Shown in pieces: positions 15,446-23,808 of a DNA stretch of 27,151 nucleotides. The stretch is from a virus. The DNA is taken from positions 1 to 27,151 of the IMG/VR virus record IMGVR_UViG_3300009503_000105, one strand, 5' to 3'. The notes under the pieces were generated by a model that worked only from the letters and a program-made list of their open reading frames with translations, made no database searches and was not told the origin of the DNA. Made by a program: the position numbers and the translations under genes. Numbering within the stretch: position 1 is the stretch's first letter; every line of letters starts with the position of its first letter.

Positions 15446-16186
15446 TTAGAAGTATATGTTTTTAGGATCTTCTGCTTTGCCAAACTCGCATATATCGTAA
15501 AAGTCACACCATTTTTCGGAACACATCCACCCATTGTCCGAATTTCTGTCCACAGGGGGAAATATATCGTTGATGATGCTATTATATATACCTCTTATTA
15601 TTTCCATAACTCTCTTGGCTTTCATCCTTATATCTTTAAATTCTCTGTAGGTAAAAATCGGATTGCCACCTTTAACGAATAGATTATATTGTCCTATATC
15701 TTTATCAAACGCTACAGCCTCCAGTATCAATTGAATTGGGTATGGCTTTTCATATCTATGCATGCTATTTTTCGAGATTATTTTTGTATCTATAACCCTA
15801 TCTGCCGTTACAATATCGGCTATTAGATACATAGGGATGCTGCCTATAGTAAAAGAAATAGCCCTTTCTACTCCCTCCACATTCTGTGGTATCCATTCAC
15901 CAGATTGAATAGCTGGCATTACCGAATTAATTTCATCTAATACTTCTTGCTTCTCCTCGTCTGAGAAGTAAGTAAGGTCTGCCTTAATTTCCTGCTCTCC
16001 CATGATATCTATTATATTTATTGATTCGTTCCTCAGCTTTCTTTCTATTAATCTATGCAGAATTTTTCCAGTTGTAATATATGGCCTGGGCTTTGTAACA
16101 ATCTTATCTTTATATATGAGTTTATACTTATATGGACACCCCATATAAGTATTAATTTGACTCGGTGACAAATATTCTATTTTCAT
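15446..16186 (-). CDS. PD-(D/E)XK nuclease of the Cas4/RecB type with Fe-S cysteines
   Basis: The 246-residue protein starts LSPSQINTYMGCPYKYKLIY (6-25), the usual opening of RecB/AddB/Cas4-type exonuclease domains. GKILHRLIE (40-48) supplies the conserved His, LIADIVTADRVIDTKI (121-136) the metal-binding Asp124/Asp133 and Lys135, and PIQLILEAVAF (150-160) the conserved Gln. C17 with C222, C227 and C233 form the one-plus-three cysteine pattern of a 4Fe-4S cluster that staples the fold. It should be a DNA exonuclease or structure-specific nuclease. AAGGAG precedes the ATG, which overlaps the previous stop by four bases. Phages use such proteins in recombination and replication; here RNase H is two genes upstream. 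Confidence 0.87.
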   Translation of the reverse strand: MKIEYLSPSQINTYMGCPYKYKLIYKDKIVTKPRPYITTGKILHRLIERKLRNESINIIDIMGEQEIKADLTYFSDEEKQEVLDEINSVMPAIQSGEWIPQNVEGVERAISFTIGSIPMYLIADIVTADRVIDTKIISKNSMHRYEKPYPIQLILEAVAFDKDIGQYNLFVKGGNPIFTYREFKDIRMKAKRVMEIIRGIYNSIINDIFPPVDRNSDNGWMCSEKWCDFYDICEFGKAEDPKNIYF

Positions 16187-16530
16187 TCATCGCTCCTTTT
16201 AGTCCCTGTCTCATCCAGAGTTAATATCTCGGGAACCTGATCGGGTGGAAGAGATGAGAAGAATTTCTTCCTTATACTTTCATCTACTTTCGTCCTTTTT
16301 TTATTACTTTTGTTTTCTTTTTCAACAGCCTCTTCTTCAGGTTGTGATATAGAATTGTTGGTAACGGCTGAGGTTTCTGTTATTGTTCCTATTGCTATCG
16401 GGGTAGATGTCTTTACGAGAAGACCAGGCTCAGTATCGTTGAGTTCTATTATTTCTACTTTATCGGCTTTAATTCCTATTTTATTAAAAATTTCCTTTAC
16501 CTCTTCTAGTGAGTAAATTATAGTGGGCAT
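16183..16530 (-). CDS. Unknown protein of 115 aa with charged low-complexity tail
   Basis: No family is recognised. The N-terminal ~55 residues (MPTIIYSLEEVKEIFNKIGI...VEIIELND) look like a small alpha/beta unit. The rest is a disordered linker (ISQPEEEAVEKENKSNKKRT) ending in a short helix. AGAGAGG precedes the ATG. It sits two bases after RNase H and overlaps the nuclease gene by four bases, so it may be an accessory or DNA-tethering subunit of that nuclease. Confidence 0.55.
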   Translation of the reverse strand: MPTIIYSLEEVKEIFNKIGIKADKVEIIELNDTEPGLLVKTSTPIAIGTITETSAVTNNSISQPEEEAVEKENKSNKKRTKVDESIRKKFFSSLPPDQVPEILTLDETGTKRSDE

Positions 16531-16531
16531 A

Positions 16532-16939
16532 TTATCCTCTCTTTCTTAACGTTTGATGAACTAATCTGTCGGCTTCTTTATTCTTTTTTCTTGGAACATG
16601 TCTCACTTTAACATTTTTTAGTTGAGACATTAAAGCCTTAGCTTTTTCATATAATGCTCTTATATTATCCGCTTTTACTTGATATAGACCATTAATTTGA
16701 TGTGCTACCAATTGTGAGTCGGTATTTATTAAAATATTTTCTATTTTATGCGCAATACAATATTCAAGCAGTTTTATTAATGCCAGATATTCTGCTTCAT
16801 TGTTTGTTACCTCTGTCGAGTGTTTTATACTTTCTTGTATTATTTTTCCGCCCCCGGTGTCTAAAATAAAGGCTGATACGCCAACACCCGGATTGTTCTT
16901 TACTCCTCCGTCAATCCATGCTGTTACATATTTTTCCAT
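16532..16939 (-). CDS. rnhA: Type I ribonuclease H
   Basis: The 135-residue protein matches bacterial/archaeal RNase HI: IDGGVKNNPG (9-18, D10), TNNEAEYLAL (45-54, E48), INTDSQLV (71-78, D74) and HVPRKKNKEADRLV (114-127, D124) give the full DEDD catalytic set. It cleaves the RNA of RNA-DNA hybrids. Length is like the compact single-domain form without the extra basic loop of E. coli RNase HI. AAAGGAGG is six bases before the ATG. It is in the same minus-strand run as the reverse transcriptase and a nuclease, so removal of RNA primers or of an RT template are both possible roles. Confidence 0.93.
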   Translation of the reverse strand: MEKYVTAWIDGGVKNNPGVGVSAFILDTGGGKIIQESIKHSTEVTNNEAEYLALIKLLEYCIAHKIENILINTDSQLVAHQINGLYQVKADNIRALYEKAKALMSQLKNVKVRHVPRKKNKEADRLVHQTLRKRG

Positions 16940-16959
16940 TAAGCCTCCTTTCTATATTG

Positions 16960-16977
16960 TTATAACATATTTTTTCT
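16960..16977 (-). promoter_or_regulatory. 18-bp repeated AT element, copy 2
   Basis: The minus-strand sequence AGAAAAAATATGTTATAA is identical to 9354-9371. It begins at the portal stop codon and ends 20 bases before the RNase H ATG, in the same orientation relative to the gene as copy 1. It could restart transcription for the RNase H to terminase run. Evidence is the repeat and its position only. Confidence 0.35.
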
Positions 16978-18673
16978 AAATACCCTGCTGGGCCCTACCT
17001 TCCTGAGCAGCTGTTCTCCTGATATCCTCCATCATATCAACTACTACGGCATATAATACATAATTATCCTTTTTGAGCGTAGCAAGGTATGATCTTCTCA
17101 AGTTTTCAGGCAGCTGTACAAGTTGTTCAGCATAAGATCTGGCCTGTTCCTTAATAGCGTCAAGAGAACCACTGTATATATTTTGCTGGGGTCGCATCTG
17201 CTGCTGACCCATGATTGCCATCTGCTTTTCCTGGATCCTCTTCTGCATCTGCATTGCATCAATCTGTTCAGCCTCTATGTTTCTCATTTCTTTTTCGTAA
17301 TCAATACCATACATTGCAAGGCCAGTCTTTTTGGACAACATCTCGCTACCTACCATCTGGGCCAATATAACTTTTTCGTCCATATTATCTAATAACCTGA
17401 ATGGAGTCATTCGGACTATTGCCGGCTGTTTTCCAAAGTAATCAGATAATTTGTTATCAACCCATTGTAGTAAATCGTTTAGTTGATCAATACCACTCTG
17501 AAGGAATTTTTCCAGCATACGGAGAGACAAAGGAAGTCCCTTGTACTGCATCCCGCCATAATGGATTTCTCGAGGTAACCCTATACCAGCAAGTATATCG
17601 TCCGTAGCCATTTGAATCTCATTATAGGTCAGTAGAGCCTTACCCTGACCTCCAACAGTTGCTGTTCCAAGAGGTATCGGTGAAATTTCTATATGTAAAG
17701 GATCTCTCCTCCATTTTTTTAGATTCCTGCTTACTTCTGATTTCCATTTGCTCAGATTGACGTACTGGAATGGATCGGGACCACCCTGAGATGATGGGAA
17801 GAGGATTCTAAATGGTACTAGATAATCATATGAGATAGCCTCGTTTGCCTTTTTGAGGATTTCTCTGTTTATGTAGTCTTTGAGCGTCCAGGCTACCATT
17901 GGGTATCCCCAATCCTGGCTCATACCACTTAATCCTTCGTTCTTAATGTGATAAAACTCACCTTCGGTTAGCTTAATAGTGCCTTCTTTTGATAAAGCAC
18001 CCTTAATTATTTCTATTGGAGTAGATGCTAAAAAGAATTTGTCCTTGTTTTTTATTCTTGCCTTGGTCTCGGCATCTATGTGAACCCAGATCTCCTCTTT
18101 ACCGCTATACTTGTTGTAATTTATGTCTACAAATTTCGGATCCCACTTTATAAAATGTATTCTTTGAGGATTTAAATCTTTAACATCCTTCACTTCCGCT
18201 GGAACGTTGGTATTACATTTTGTGCAGAAAAATCTGAATTCGGCCTTTGATGGTACGAAAGAAAAATCAGTTTTTTCTATAGGAACTACGTTCCCGCACT
18301 TTACACACCTTAACTGACGCTTGAATGGATAGGCTATACTACAGATAAAATTACCATAGAAATAAAGCCCTTCCTTAGCAGCTCTAGTAAGCAGATTATA
18401 TATCTTAGCCTTCCTGAATAATATGTCTCTATGCCAATCTTCGAGCTGCTTATTTCCACCAGCATCTATCTCTATATCTGTGACTATATAGGAAGCCAGC
18501 TTGCTAACAGACGAAGAAATTTGAGAACTGCTTCCATATAAGAATTCCGCCCATCTGAATAGGTCCTTTAATTTCCTGGGCAGAAATACTGTAGTATACT
18601 GAAATACGGGATTGGGATGTGATGCCGATAACAAAGAATCGTCGCTAAAAGTAACTACAGATGGATCACTCAT
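16976..18673 (-). CDS. Portal protein
   Basis: The 565-residue product has portal-like features: an N-terminal helical stretch with FLYGSSSQISSSVSKLASYIV (45-65), a central wing, and a C-terminal crown-like Gln/Met-rich tail (MQMQKRIQEKQMAIMGQQQM). GLPREIHYGGMQYKGLPLSL, followed by a helix (MLEKFLQSGIDQLNDLLQW), resembles the stem and clip area of large portals. Twelve copies would form the DNA channel at the capsid vertex and dock the terminase. A zinc ribbon, C123-x2-C126 and C150-x2-C153, is inserted in the wing, which is not usual for portals. AGAGGTG precedes the ATG. The assignment rests on overall pattern and on the terminase in the same strand run. Confidence 0.78.
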   Translation of the reverse strand: MSDPSVVTFSDDSLLSASHPNPVFQYTTVFLPRKLKDLFRWAEFLYGSSSQISSSVSKLASYIVTDIEIDAGGNKQLEDWHRDILFRKAKIYNLLTRAAKEGLYFYGNFICSIAYPFKRQLRCVKCGNVVPIEKTDFSFVPSKAEFRFFCTKCNTNVPAEVKDVKDLNPQRIHFIKWDPKFVDINYNKYSGKEEIWVHIDAETKARIKNKDKFFLASTPIEIIKGALSKEGTIKLTEGEFYHIKNEGLSGMSQDWGYPMVAWTLKDYINREILKKANEAISYDYLVPFRILFPSSQGGPDPFQYVNLSKWKSEVSRNLKKWRRDPLHIEISPIPLGTATVGGQGKALLTYNEIQMATDDILAGIGLPREIHYGGMQYKGLPLSLRMLEKFLQSGIDQLNDLLQWVDNKLSDYFGKQPAIVRMTPFRLLDNMDEKVILAQMVGSEMLSKKTGLAMYGIDYEKEMRNIEAEQIDAMQMQKRIQEKQMAIMGQQQMRPQQNIYSGSLDAIKEQARSYAEQLVQLPENLRRSYLATLKKDNYVLYAVVVDMMEDIRRTAAQEGRAQQGI

Positions 18674-18683
18674 CGTTCACCTC

Positions 18684-19040
18684 TTAATTGGGTAATACCT
18701 TTTTAGGATTATCAAAACCTGTCATAAACATAGCGTTGTTTTCTTCAAGATCTTCTATTGATACCGATTCCATTACGGCAGTAGAAACTAACTCGTTAAC
18801 CCCAACCTTGACACTATCTTTACCGGCTGCTTTGGCTGATAAAATCTTTTTTTCTATCAATAACATAAATTTGGGGTCAATAGAATATTGTTCTATAATG
18901 CCGTATTTTCCCATCATCTTTGAAATCCATAAGATACAGTCTTTTCCCCTGTCTTTAACCCCTTCAAACGCGGAAGCATACGATATTCCCCAATACAAGG
19001 TTGTTCTGAAGTCAATAGTTATTTCGTTGGTCTTTTTCAT
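18684..19040 (-). CDS. Unknown 118 aa protein upstream of portal
   Basis: No family is recognised. The start at 19040 is set by AAAGGAGG four bases upstream; the longer frame to 19151 would run across this site and into the previous gene and is not supported. The 118-residue product (MKKTNEITIDFRTTLYWG...) has a small strand-rich start, a helical middle and an acidic C-terminal part (VSIEDLEENNAMFMTGF). It precedes portal by ten bases in the same operon, so a packaging-related role is possible but unproven. Confidence 0.6.
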   Translation of the reverse strand: MKKTNEITIDFRTTLYWGISYASAFEGVKDRGKDCILWISKMMGKYGIIEQYSIDPKFMLLIEKKILSAKAAGKDSVKVGVNELVSTAVMESVSIEDLEENNAMFMTGFDNPKKVLPN

Positions 19041-19050
19041 ATGGCCTCCT

Positions 19051-19419
19051 TTATATAAGTTCAAAAGAAACTTCTGGTGAATTGTCCTGGGTTTGCTTTT
19101 TCTTGCGCCTCCCGCGCTTTGAGGGTACTGCCGGCGAAACCGGTTTCGCAACCGGCTCTTCTACTTCTACTGATTTGACCGGTTGAATAGACTCCTGGGG
19201 AGCCTTTTTAATCCCCAGAAAATACAAAACCATATTGTTATTTTCGTCCAATTTTTTCTCCAAAAGCTGAACCATAATAGTGTCTTTATTGAGGAAGTTA
19301 TCAAGCTCCTCGTTAACTTCTCCCGGCTTAACCACAAATCCCCTAACAACACTCTCTCCTATATTATTTAACGGAACTATTTGGCCTTCTGGGTCTTTAA
19401 ATTCTTCTACTTTAGCCAT
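19051..19419 (-). CDS. Unknown 122 aa protein with Pro-rich linker and basic tail; carries palindrome copy 3
   Basis: I use the ATG at 19419, eight bases after GGAGGAGG; the upstream ATG at 19437 lacks a ribosome binding site. Residues 1 to ~80 look like a small beta-rich domain (GESVVRGFVVKPGEVNEELD, NNMVLYFLGIKKAP). A flexible segment EVEEPVAKPVSPAVPSK follows, then a strongly basic patch (RGRRKKK) that may bind nucleic acid. The palindrome encodes the AKPVS part of the linker. It is the first gene of the minus-strand run and is divergent from the RNA polymerase gene. Confidence 0.6.
   Translation of the reverse strand: MAKVEEFKDPEGQIVPLNNIGESVVRGFVVKPGEVNEELDNFLNKDTIMVQLLEKKLDENNNMVLYFLGIKKAPQESIQPVKSVEVEEPVAKPVSPAVPSKRGRRKKKQTQDNSPEVSFELI
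19134..19149. repeat. Dispersed 16-bp palindrome GCGAAACCGGTTTCGC, copy 3
   Basis: This exact copy is read on the minus strand as Ala-Lys-Pro-Val-Ser within a flexible Pro-rich linker. It is further framed by GCCGG (19130-19134) and CCGGC (19152-19156), giving a longer interrupted inverted repeat. It lies 7208 bp from copy 2. Confidence 0.9.
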
Positions 19420-19491
19420 ATAAACTTCCTCCTCCATCCATAATTATAGCCTAAATAATAGTGTCAATTATAATTATAGTGAGGTTAGGAA
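19420..19491. promoter_or_regulatory. Divergent control region between the packaging run and the RNA polymerase run
   Basis: The 72 bp contain start signals for both directions. A minus-strand TTGACA (19462-19467) and TATAAT (19443-19448) are only 13 bp apart, shorter than normal for sigma-70. On the plus strand TATAAT (19469-19474) stands near the polymerase ATG (19492) without a -35 match. The direct repeat ATAATTATAG occurs twice about 30 bp apart. A plus-strand GAGGTTAGGA lies just before the ATG. A promoter is likely, but the exact form and polymerase are uncertain. Confidence 0.45.
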
Positions 19492-22400
19492 ATGATTAGA
19501 CCAATTATTAATTCACCAACAGTTTTACGGAAAGATATTATAGAGAAGGCTGTCCAATCAATTAAAGAAAATTTCCCCATAAAGACTAATCTTGGGAGTC
19601 TAGAGGTTGAAGATGTAAGGGTTGTAGATAAAGAGTACTCACTAAAAGACGAAAAAGCCGCAAAAATAGCCAGGGAACACCTAACCATACCAATTAAGGG
19701 TAGGGTTATATTAAAAGATAAAGATGGCAATGTTCTTGATGAGTCTACAAGGACCATAGTAAAGGTGCCATATCTTACCGGTAGACATTCCTTCATATTT
19801 GGTGGAAATGAATATACTTACGGTAATATGCTCCGTATGAAACCCGGCGTTTTATTATATAAACACGGGGCAGATGATATACGGGCGATGTTTAACCTGG
19901 AAAAAGGTAGGAACTTCAATTTGGAATTCTCACCAGATACTGGTAAATTTACCATTAGATATGGCACAAAAGGAGTCCCACTGTTTGCTGCACTGCATGC
20001 ACTTGACTATGACCCATCTCAACTTAAGTCCATCATAGGGAACGACCTCTATGAAAGAAATAAGATCAAAGACATTGACAAACATATAGAAACACTTTAC
20101 GAACAGCTCTACCCTGACTTTATGCGTCAGCATGATACAATCGAAGCTAAAAAACAAGCCATTAAAGAACATCTTCTTGGGTCAGTAATGGACCCTATCG
20201 TCAATAAATACACAATAGGAGTAGAGCATTCCAATCTGACTCCAGAAGTATTTATTAATGCCGTTAAAAAGCTCATAGACCTGAATAAGTCTGGTGTAGA
20301 CATTTATGACGATAGAGATAATATAGGTTACAAAAAGCTCTTTGGAGTAGATGACTTTATTGCGGAACGTATTAAACATATTACTAAAGATATAGCGAGT
20401 AGGCTTAATAAGCATATTACTACAAATCCATCTATCTCAACTATTATGCCGAGCTGGTATATGACCGACAGTCTAATAAACTTTCTACAGATGTCGGAAT
20501 TATCTAAGATATCTGAGCAATACAATCCACTCAGCATAATAGATGAAAGAGGTAGAATATCCCTTATGGGAGAAGGTGGGATAGGGGATGAAAGGGCTAT
20601 TCCTATAGGTGCAAGGCAGGTACACGGCTCTCATCTTGGAGTGGTAGACCCTATAAAGACCTCCGAGTCACACCATGCGGGTGTAGAACTACGTTCTACT
20701 ATAACAGCCGCAAAAGATGAAAAGGGCAATCTTTATGCACTATTGTTAGATAAGAAGGGCAATAAAACCTATGTGCCAAATATAGAATTTGTCAATAAGG
20801 TTATAGCCTTTTATCCTCCTCGCAAGGGAGAAAAGGAAGTAGATGCCCTAGTTAAGGGTCTCCCCTCAAGAGTAAGTGTAGACAAGATTGATTATATATT
20901 GCCATCCCAGGCTTTTTTATACGGGGAGGTCACAAATTTAATACCTTTCAAAAATTCGGTAGATCCTAACCGAGCACTGATGGGAGCTAAGCATATAACC
21001 CAGGCTCTTCAATTAAAGGATCCTGAGCCATTATTAGTAAGACCAGCCATGAAAGGCAAGGACTTACATAAAATGATAGCTGAGATCCTGAACCCCCGAT
21101 CTCCAGTAGATGGGGTAGTAACTGGTATAGATTCAGATTATATCTATATTAAACCCCTAAAAAAACAAGCTGCCTCTTCTGATAATATAGTTAAAATCCC
21201 CCATGTAAAGAATTTCCCACTAAATGAAGGGGCCTTTTTCTCGATCTACCCCGCCGTAAAACCAAAAGACAAAGTTAAGGCTGGTCAAGTAGTAGCAGAA
21301 TACCATTCAGCCAGGGATGGTGAAATTAAAGTAGGTAAAAATTTAAGAAGTGCTTATATAAACTATTATGGATTAAATAGTAATGATGCAGTAGTCGTAT
21401 CTGAGTCAGCAGCTAAAAAGTTAACTTCAATCCACGTACATAATGTGATAGTCCCTAAGAACCCCAATTCCGTATTTGATAAAAATAAATATATAGGCAA
21501 GTTTATGAATAAGCATCCCCTTGAAACTCTCAAAAAGCTGGATGAAAATGGGGTGATTAAAAGAGGTGCTATTGTCAATCCGGGGGAGCCAATTGCTGTT
21601 AGTATGGAACCATCTACTTTAACGGCAGAAGCCCAATTTATGGGTAAGCTAACCAGGAAGTTGTTTAATAGTCATGTTGATACAAGTGTACTGTGGGATA
21701 AGAACTTCCCTGCAGAAGTATTAGATGTTAAAGAAACCCCCACTCATTATTCTATTACACTAAGGATGGAGGCCCCAGCTCAGATAGGAGATAAAGTATC
21801 AGGTTTATACGGGAATAAGGGAACTATTGCTAAAATTATTCCAGATGAGCAGATGCTTCGTACTGAGGATGGACAGCCTCTTGAAATACTTATGACCCCA
21901 GCGGGAGTTGTCAGTAGAATTAACCCGGCTCAGCTATACGAGGCTGCCCTCGGAAAGATAGCTAGTAAAACTGGAAAGAAATACCTTATTGATATAGATG
22001 AACATATAGATAATTATAAGTTCGTAATGGATGAGCTTAAAAAGCATGGGATAAAATCTAAAGAGACATTGATAGATCCAGTCACGGGTAAAAAGATTCA
22101 TAATATTTTTACAGGTGTTTCTCATATTCTTAAGTTGTTCAAGACTACAGATACTAACTTTTCGAGTGTAGGGATAGGGCATTATGATCAGAATGATCAG
22201 CCAGTTCAGGGTGGTGAGGCTGGGGCTAAGGCTATAGGGAAAATGGAGTTTGATGCTCTTCTTTCCCATAATGTAAAAAATTTACTGAACGACATAATCA
22301 TCAAGGGTAACAGAAATGACGAATTCTGGAGAGCTGTCCAGTTGGGATTGCCCTATCCGGCTCATAAGACACCTACAAGCTTTAATAGGTTTACGCATTT

Positions 22401-23808
22401 CCTTAATGGACTGGGAGTAAAAGTAGATAAGAAAAGCAATATATATTACTTCCTCCCTATGACTACTAAAGAAATAGAGAAGATATCAGCTGGTGAGATA
22501 AAAAATCCACTAATGCTCAATCAGAAGAATCTATCTCCTGAAGAAGGTGGATTGTTTGACTATAATCTCACCGGGGGACCATCAGGGGGGAAGTTTGCTC
22601 ATATAACCCTACATACACCAGTATTAAACCCAATATTTGAAGATGGGGTTAAAGATTTATTAAATCTTACTCAGAAAGAATTTAATGACATAACTACGGA
22701 AAAGGGATTTGCGGGTCTGAGGAAGCTACTAAAGGACTTTGATTACAATAAGAGAGAAAAAGAAATTCTGGAAAAGGTCGAGAATAAAGAAGAACTTACT
22801 TCCAAAGATATTTCTGCCTTGAAGATAATAAAGGCAATGAGAGAACATGACATTCATCCAGCTACTCACTGGTTCATAGAAAAACTACCAGTTATTCCTC
22901 CTATTAGTAGACCCATCATTCAGGCTAAAGATGGTAAAGTATTCGTTTCTCCATTCAATTATCTATACAGAGACATTATAATAGCAAACGAAAACCTCAA
23001 GAATAGTGAAGATCTGCCAAATAAAGATAAACTCATAGCCCAACAGACATTATATTCTGCTGTAAAGGCACTAATTGGTCTGGATGAACCTGTAAGTCTG
23101 CAAGCTAAGACAAAGGGGGCTAAGGGGATTATAACTTTCCTTGGTGGCACTAACCCTAAGGCTGGGTATTTCCAATCAGTTGTTTTATATAAGCCCCAGG
23201 TATTATCAGCAAGAGGTACAGCCGTACCAGATACTTCGTTACATATGGATAATGTACGAGTACCTGAGGATATTCTATGGAACATATACCAGCCATTTCT
23301 TGTTAAAAGGATGCTAAATAAGGGCTATGACGCTGTTACGGCCAAAAAGATGATAGAGGAGAAACACCCTGTAGCAAGGGAGGCATTATTGTTAGAATGT
23401 AAAGAAAGACCGATTATATATAATAGGGCTCCTTCAATACATAGGTTCAACTTAGTGGCCGGCTATCCTATTCCAAGTCAAGGTAAGACCATCCAGGTCT
23501 CTCCATTTATAGAAGGCGGGATGAACTTAGATTACGATGGAGATGCCCTGCAAATCCATGTACCGGTAACCGAGCGCGGGGTGGAGGATGCTAAAAAGAT
23601 ACTCCCCTCTAAGTTAATATTTGGTGATAGGAAAAAAGGTGATTTAATGATGATACCTGGTCATGAGGCTCTATGGGGTGCCTATGTGGCCTCTAAAGAA
23701 AAGAACCATGGTGGTAAAAAAATAGTTAAATTTAAAACACTAGACGAAGCCGTCGAGGCTTGGAAACGTGGCGAAATAGAACTGGGTACGGAGGTTGTCA
23801 TTGGATAA
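19492..23808 (+). CDS. Phage RNA polymerase: beta fused to N-terminal half of beta-prime
   Basis: The 1438-residue protein is a full beta subunit joined to the front of beta-prime. Beta marks: RISLMGEGG (355-363), then ARQVHGSHLGVVDPIKTSES, PFKNSVDPNRALMGAKHITQ, GDKVSGLYGNKG (766-777, K768 and K776 of the active centre) and GKMEFDALL at the beta C-terminus. Beta-prime begins near residue 990 with GEIKNPLMLNQKNLSPEEGG, then FAHITLHTPV, RPIIYNRAPSIHRF, and the catalytic NLDYDGD (1345-1351; D1347, D1349, D1351 hold magnesium). The chain ends where bacterial beta-prime reads '..KVRI', and the rest is encoded by the gene at 24748. The first beta-prime zinc finger is missing: GGLFDYNLTGGPSGGKFAHI replaces the Cys-containing stretch. 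It makes RNA in the host cytoplasm and needs a promoter-recognition partner, perhaps the sigma at 9644. Confidence 0.95.
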   Translation: MIRPIINSPTVLRKDIIEKAVQSIKENFPIKTNLGSLEVEDVRVVDKEYSLKDEKAAKIAREHLTIPIKGRVILKDKDGNVLDESTRTIVKVPYLTGRHSFIFGGNEYTYGNMLRMKPGVLLYKHGADDIRAMFNLEKGRNFNLEFSPDTGKFTIRYGTKGVPLFAALHALDYDPSQLKSIIGNDLYERNKIKDIDKHIETLYEQLYPDFMRQHDTIEAKKQAIKEHLLGSVMDPIVNKYTIGVEHSNLTPEVFINAVKKLIDLNKSGVDIYDDRDNIGYKKLFGVDDFIAERIKHITKDIASRLNKHITTNPSISTIMPSWYMTDSLINFLQMSELSKISEQYNPLSIIDERGRISLMGEGGIGDERAIPIGARQVHGSHLGVVDPIKTSESHHAGVELRSTITAAKDEKGNLYALLLDKKGNKTYVPNIEFVNKVIAFYPPRKGEKEVDALVKGLPSRVSVDKIDYILPSQAFLYGEVTNLIPFKNSVDPNRALMGAKHITQALQLKDPEPLLVRPAMKGKDLHKMIAEILNPRSPVDGVVTGIDSDYIYIKPLKKQAASSDNIVKIPHVKNFPLNEGAFFSIYPAVKPKDKVKAGQVVAEYHSARDGEIKVGKNLRSAYINYYGLNSNDAVVVSESAAKKLTSIHVHNVIVPKNPNSVFDKNKYIGKFMNKHPLETLKKLDENGVIKRGAIVNPGEPIAVSMEPSTLTAEAQFMGKLTRKLFNSHVDTSVLWDKNFPAEVLDVKETPTHYSITLRMEAPAQIGDKVSGLYGNKGTIAKIIPDEQMLRTEDGQPLEILMTPAGVVSRINPAQLYEAALGKIASKTGKKYLIDIDEHIDNYKFVMDELKKHGIKSKETLIDPVTGKKIHNIFTGVSHILKLFKTTDTNFSSVGIGHYDQNDQPVQGGEAGAKAIGKMEFDALLSHNVKNLLNDIIIKGNRNDEFWRAVQLGLPYPAHKTPTSFNRFTHFLNGLGVKVDKKSNIYYFLPMTTKEIEKISAGEIKNPLMLNQKNLSPEEGGLFDYNLTGGPSGGKFAHITLHTPVLNPIFEDGVKDLLNLTQKEFNDITTEKGFAGLRKLLKDFDYNKREKEILEKVENKEELTSKDISALKIIKAMREHDIHPATHWFIEKLPVIPPISRPIIQAKDGKVFVSPFNYLYRDIIIANENLKNSEDLPNKDKLIAQQTLYSAVKALIGLDEPVSLQAKTKGAKGIITFLGGTNPKAGYFQSVVLYKPQVLSARGTAVPDTSLHMDNVRVPEDILWNIYQPFLVKRMLNKGYDAVTAKKMIEEKHPVAREALLLECKERPIIYNRAPSIHRFNLVAGYPIPSQGKTIQVSPFIEGGMNLDYDGDALQIHVPVTERGVEDAKKILPSKLIFGDRKKGDLMMIPGHEALWGAYVASKEKNHGGKKIVKFKTLDEAVEAWKRGEIELGTEVVIG
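23790..23794 (+). promoter_or_regulatory. Ribosome binding site that fixes a TTG start
   Basis: GGAGG lies six bases before TTG at 23801, inside the end of the polymerase gene. The other in-frame TTG at 23795 abuts this site and is too close. No ATG is available near the start of the phosphoesterase domain. Confidence 0.6.

Noticed and set aside
19041-19151. N-terminal extension of the 118-residue protein (from 19151)
   Set aside because: The Arg/Gln-rich extension crosses the upstream gene in another frame and contains the AAAGGAGG that serves the ATG at 19040.
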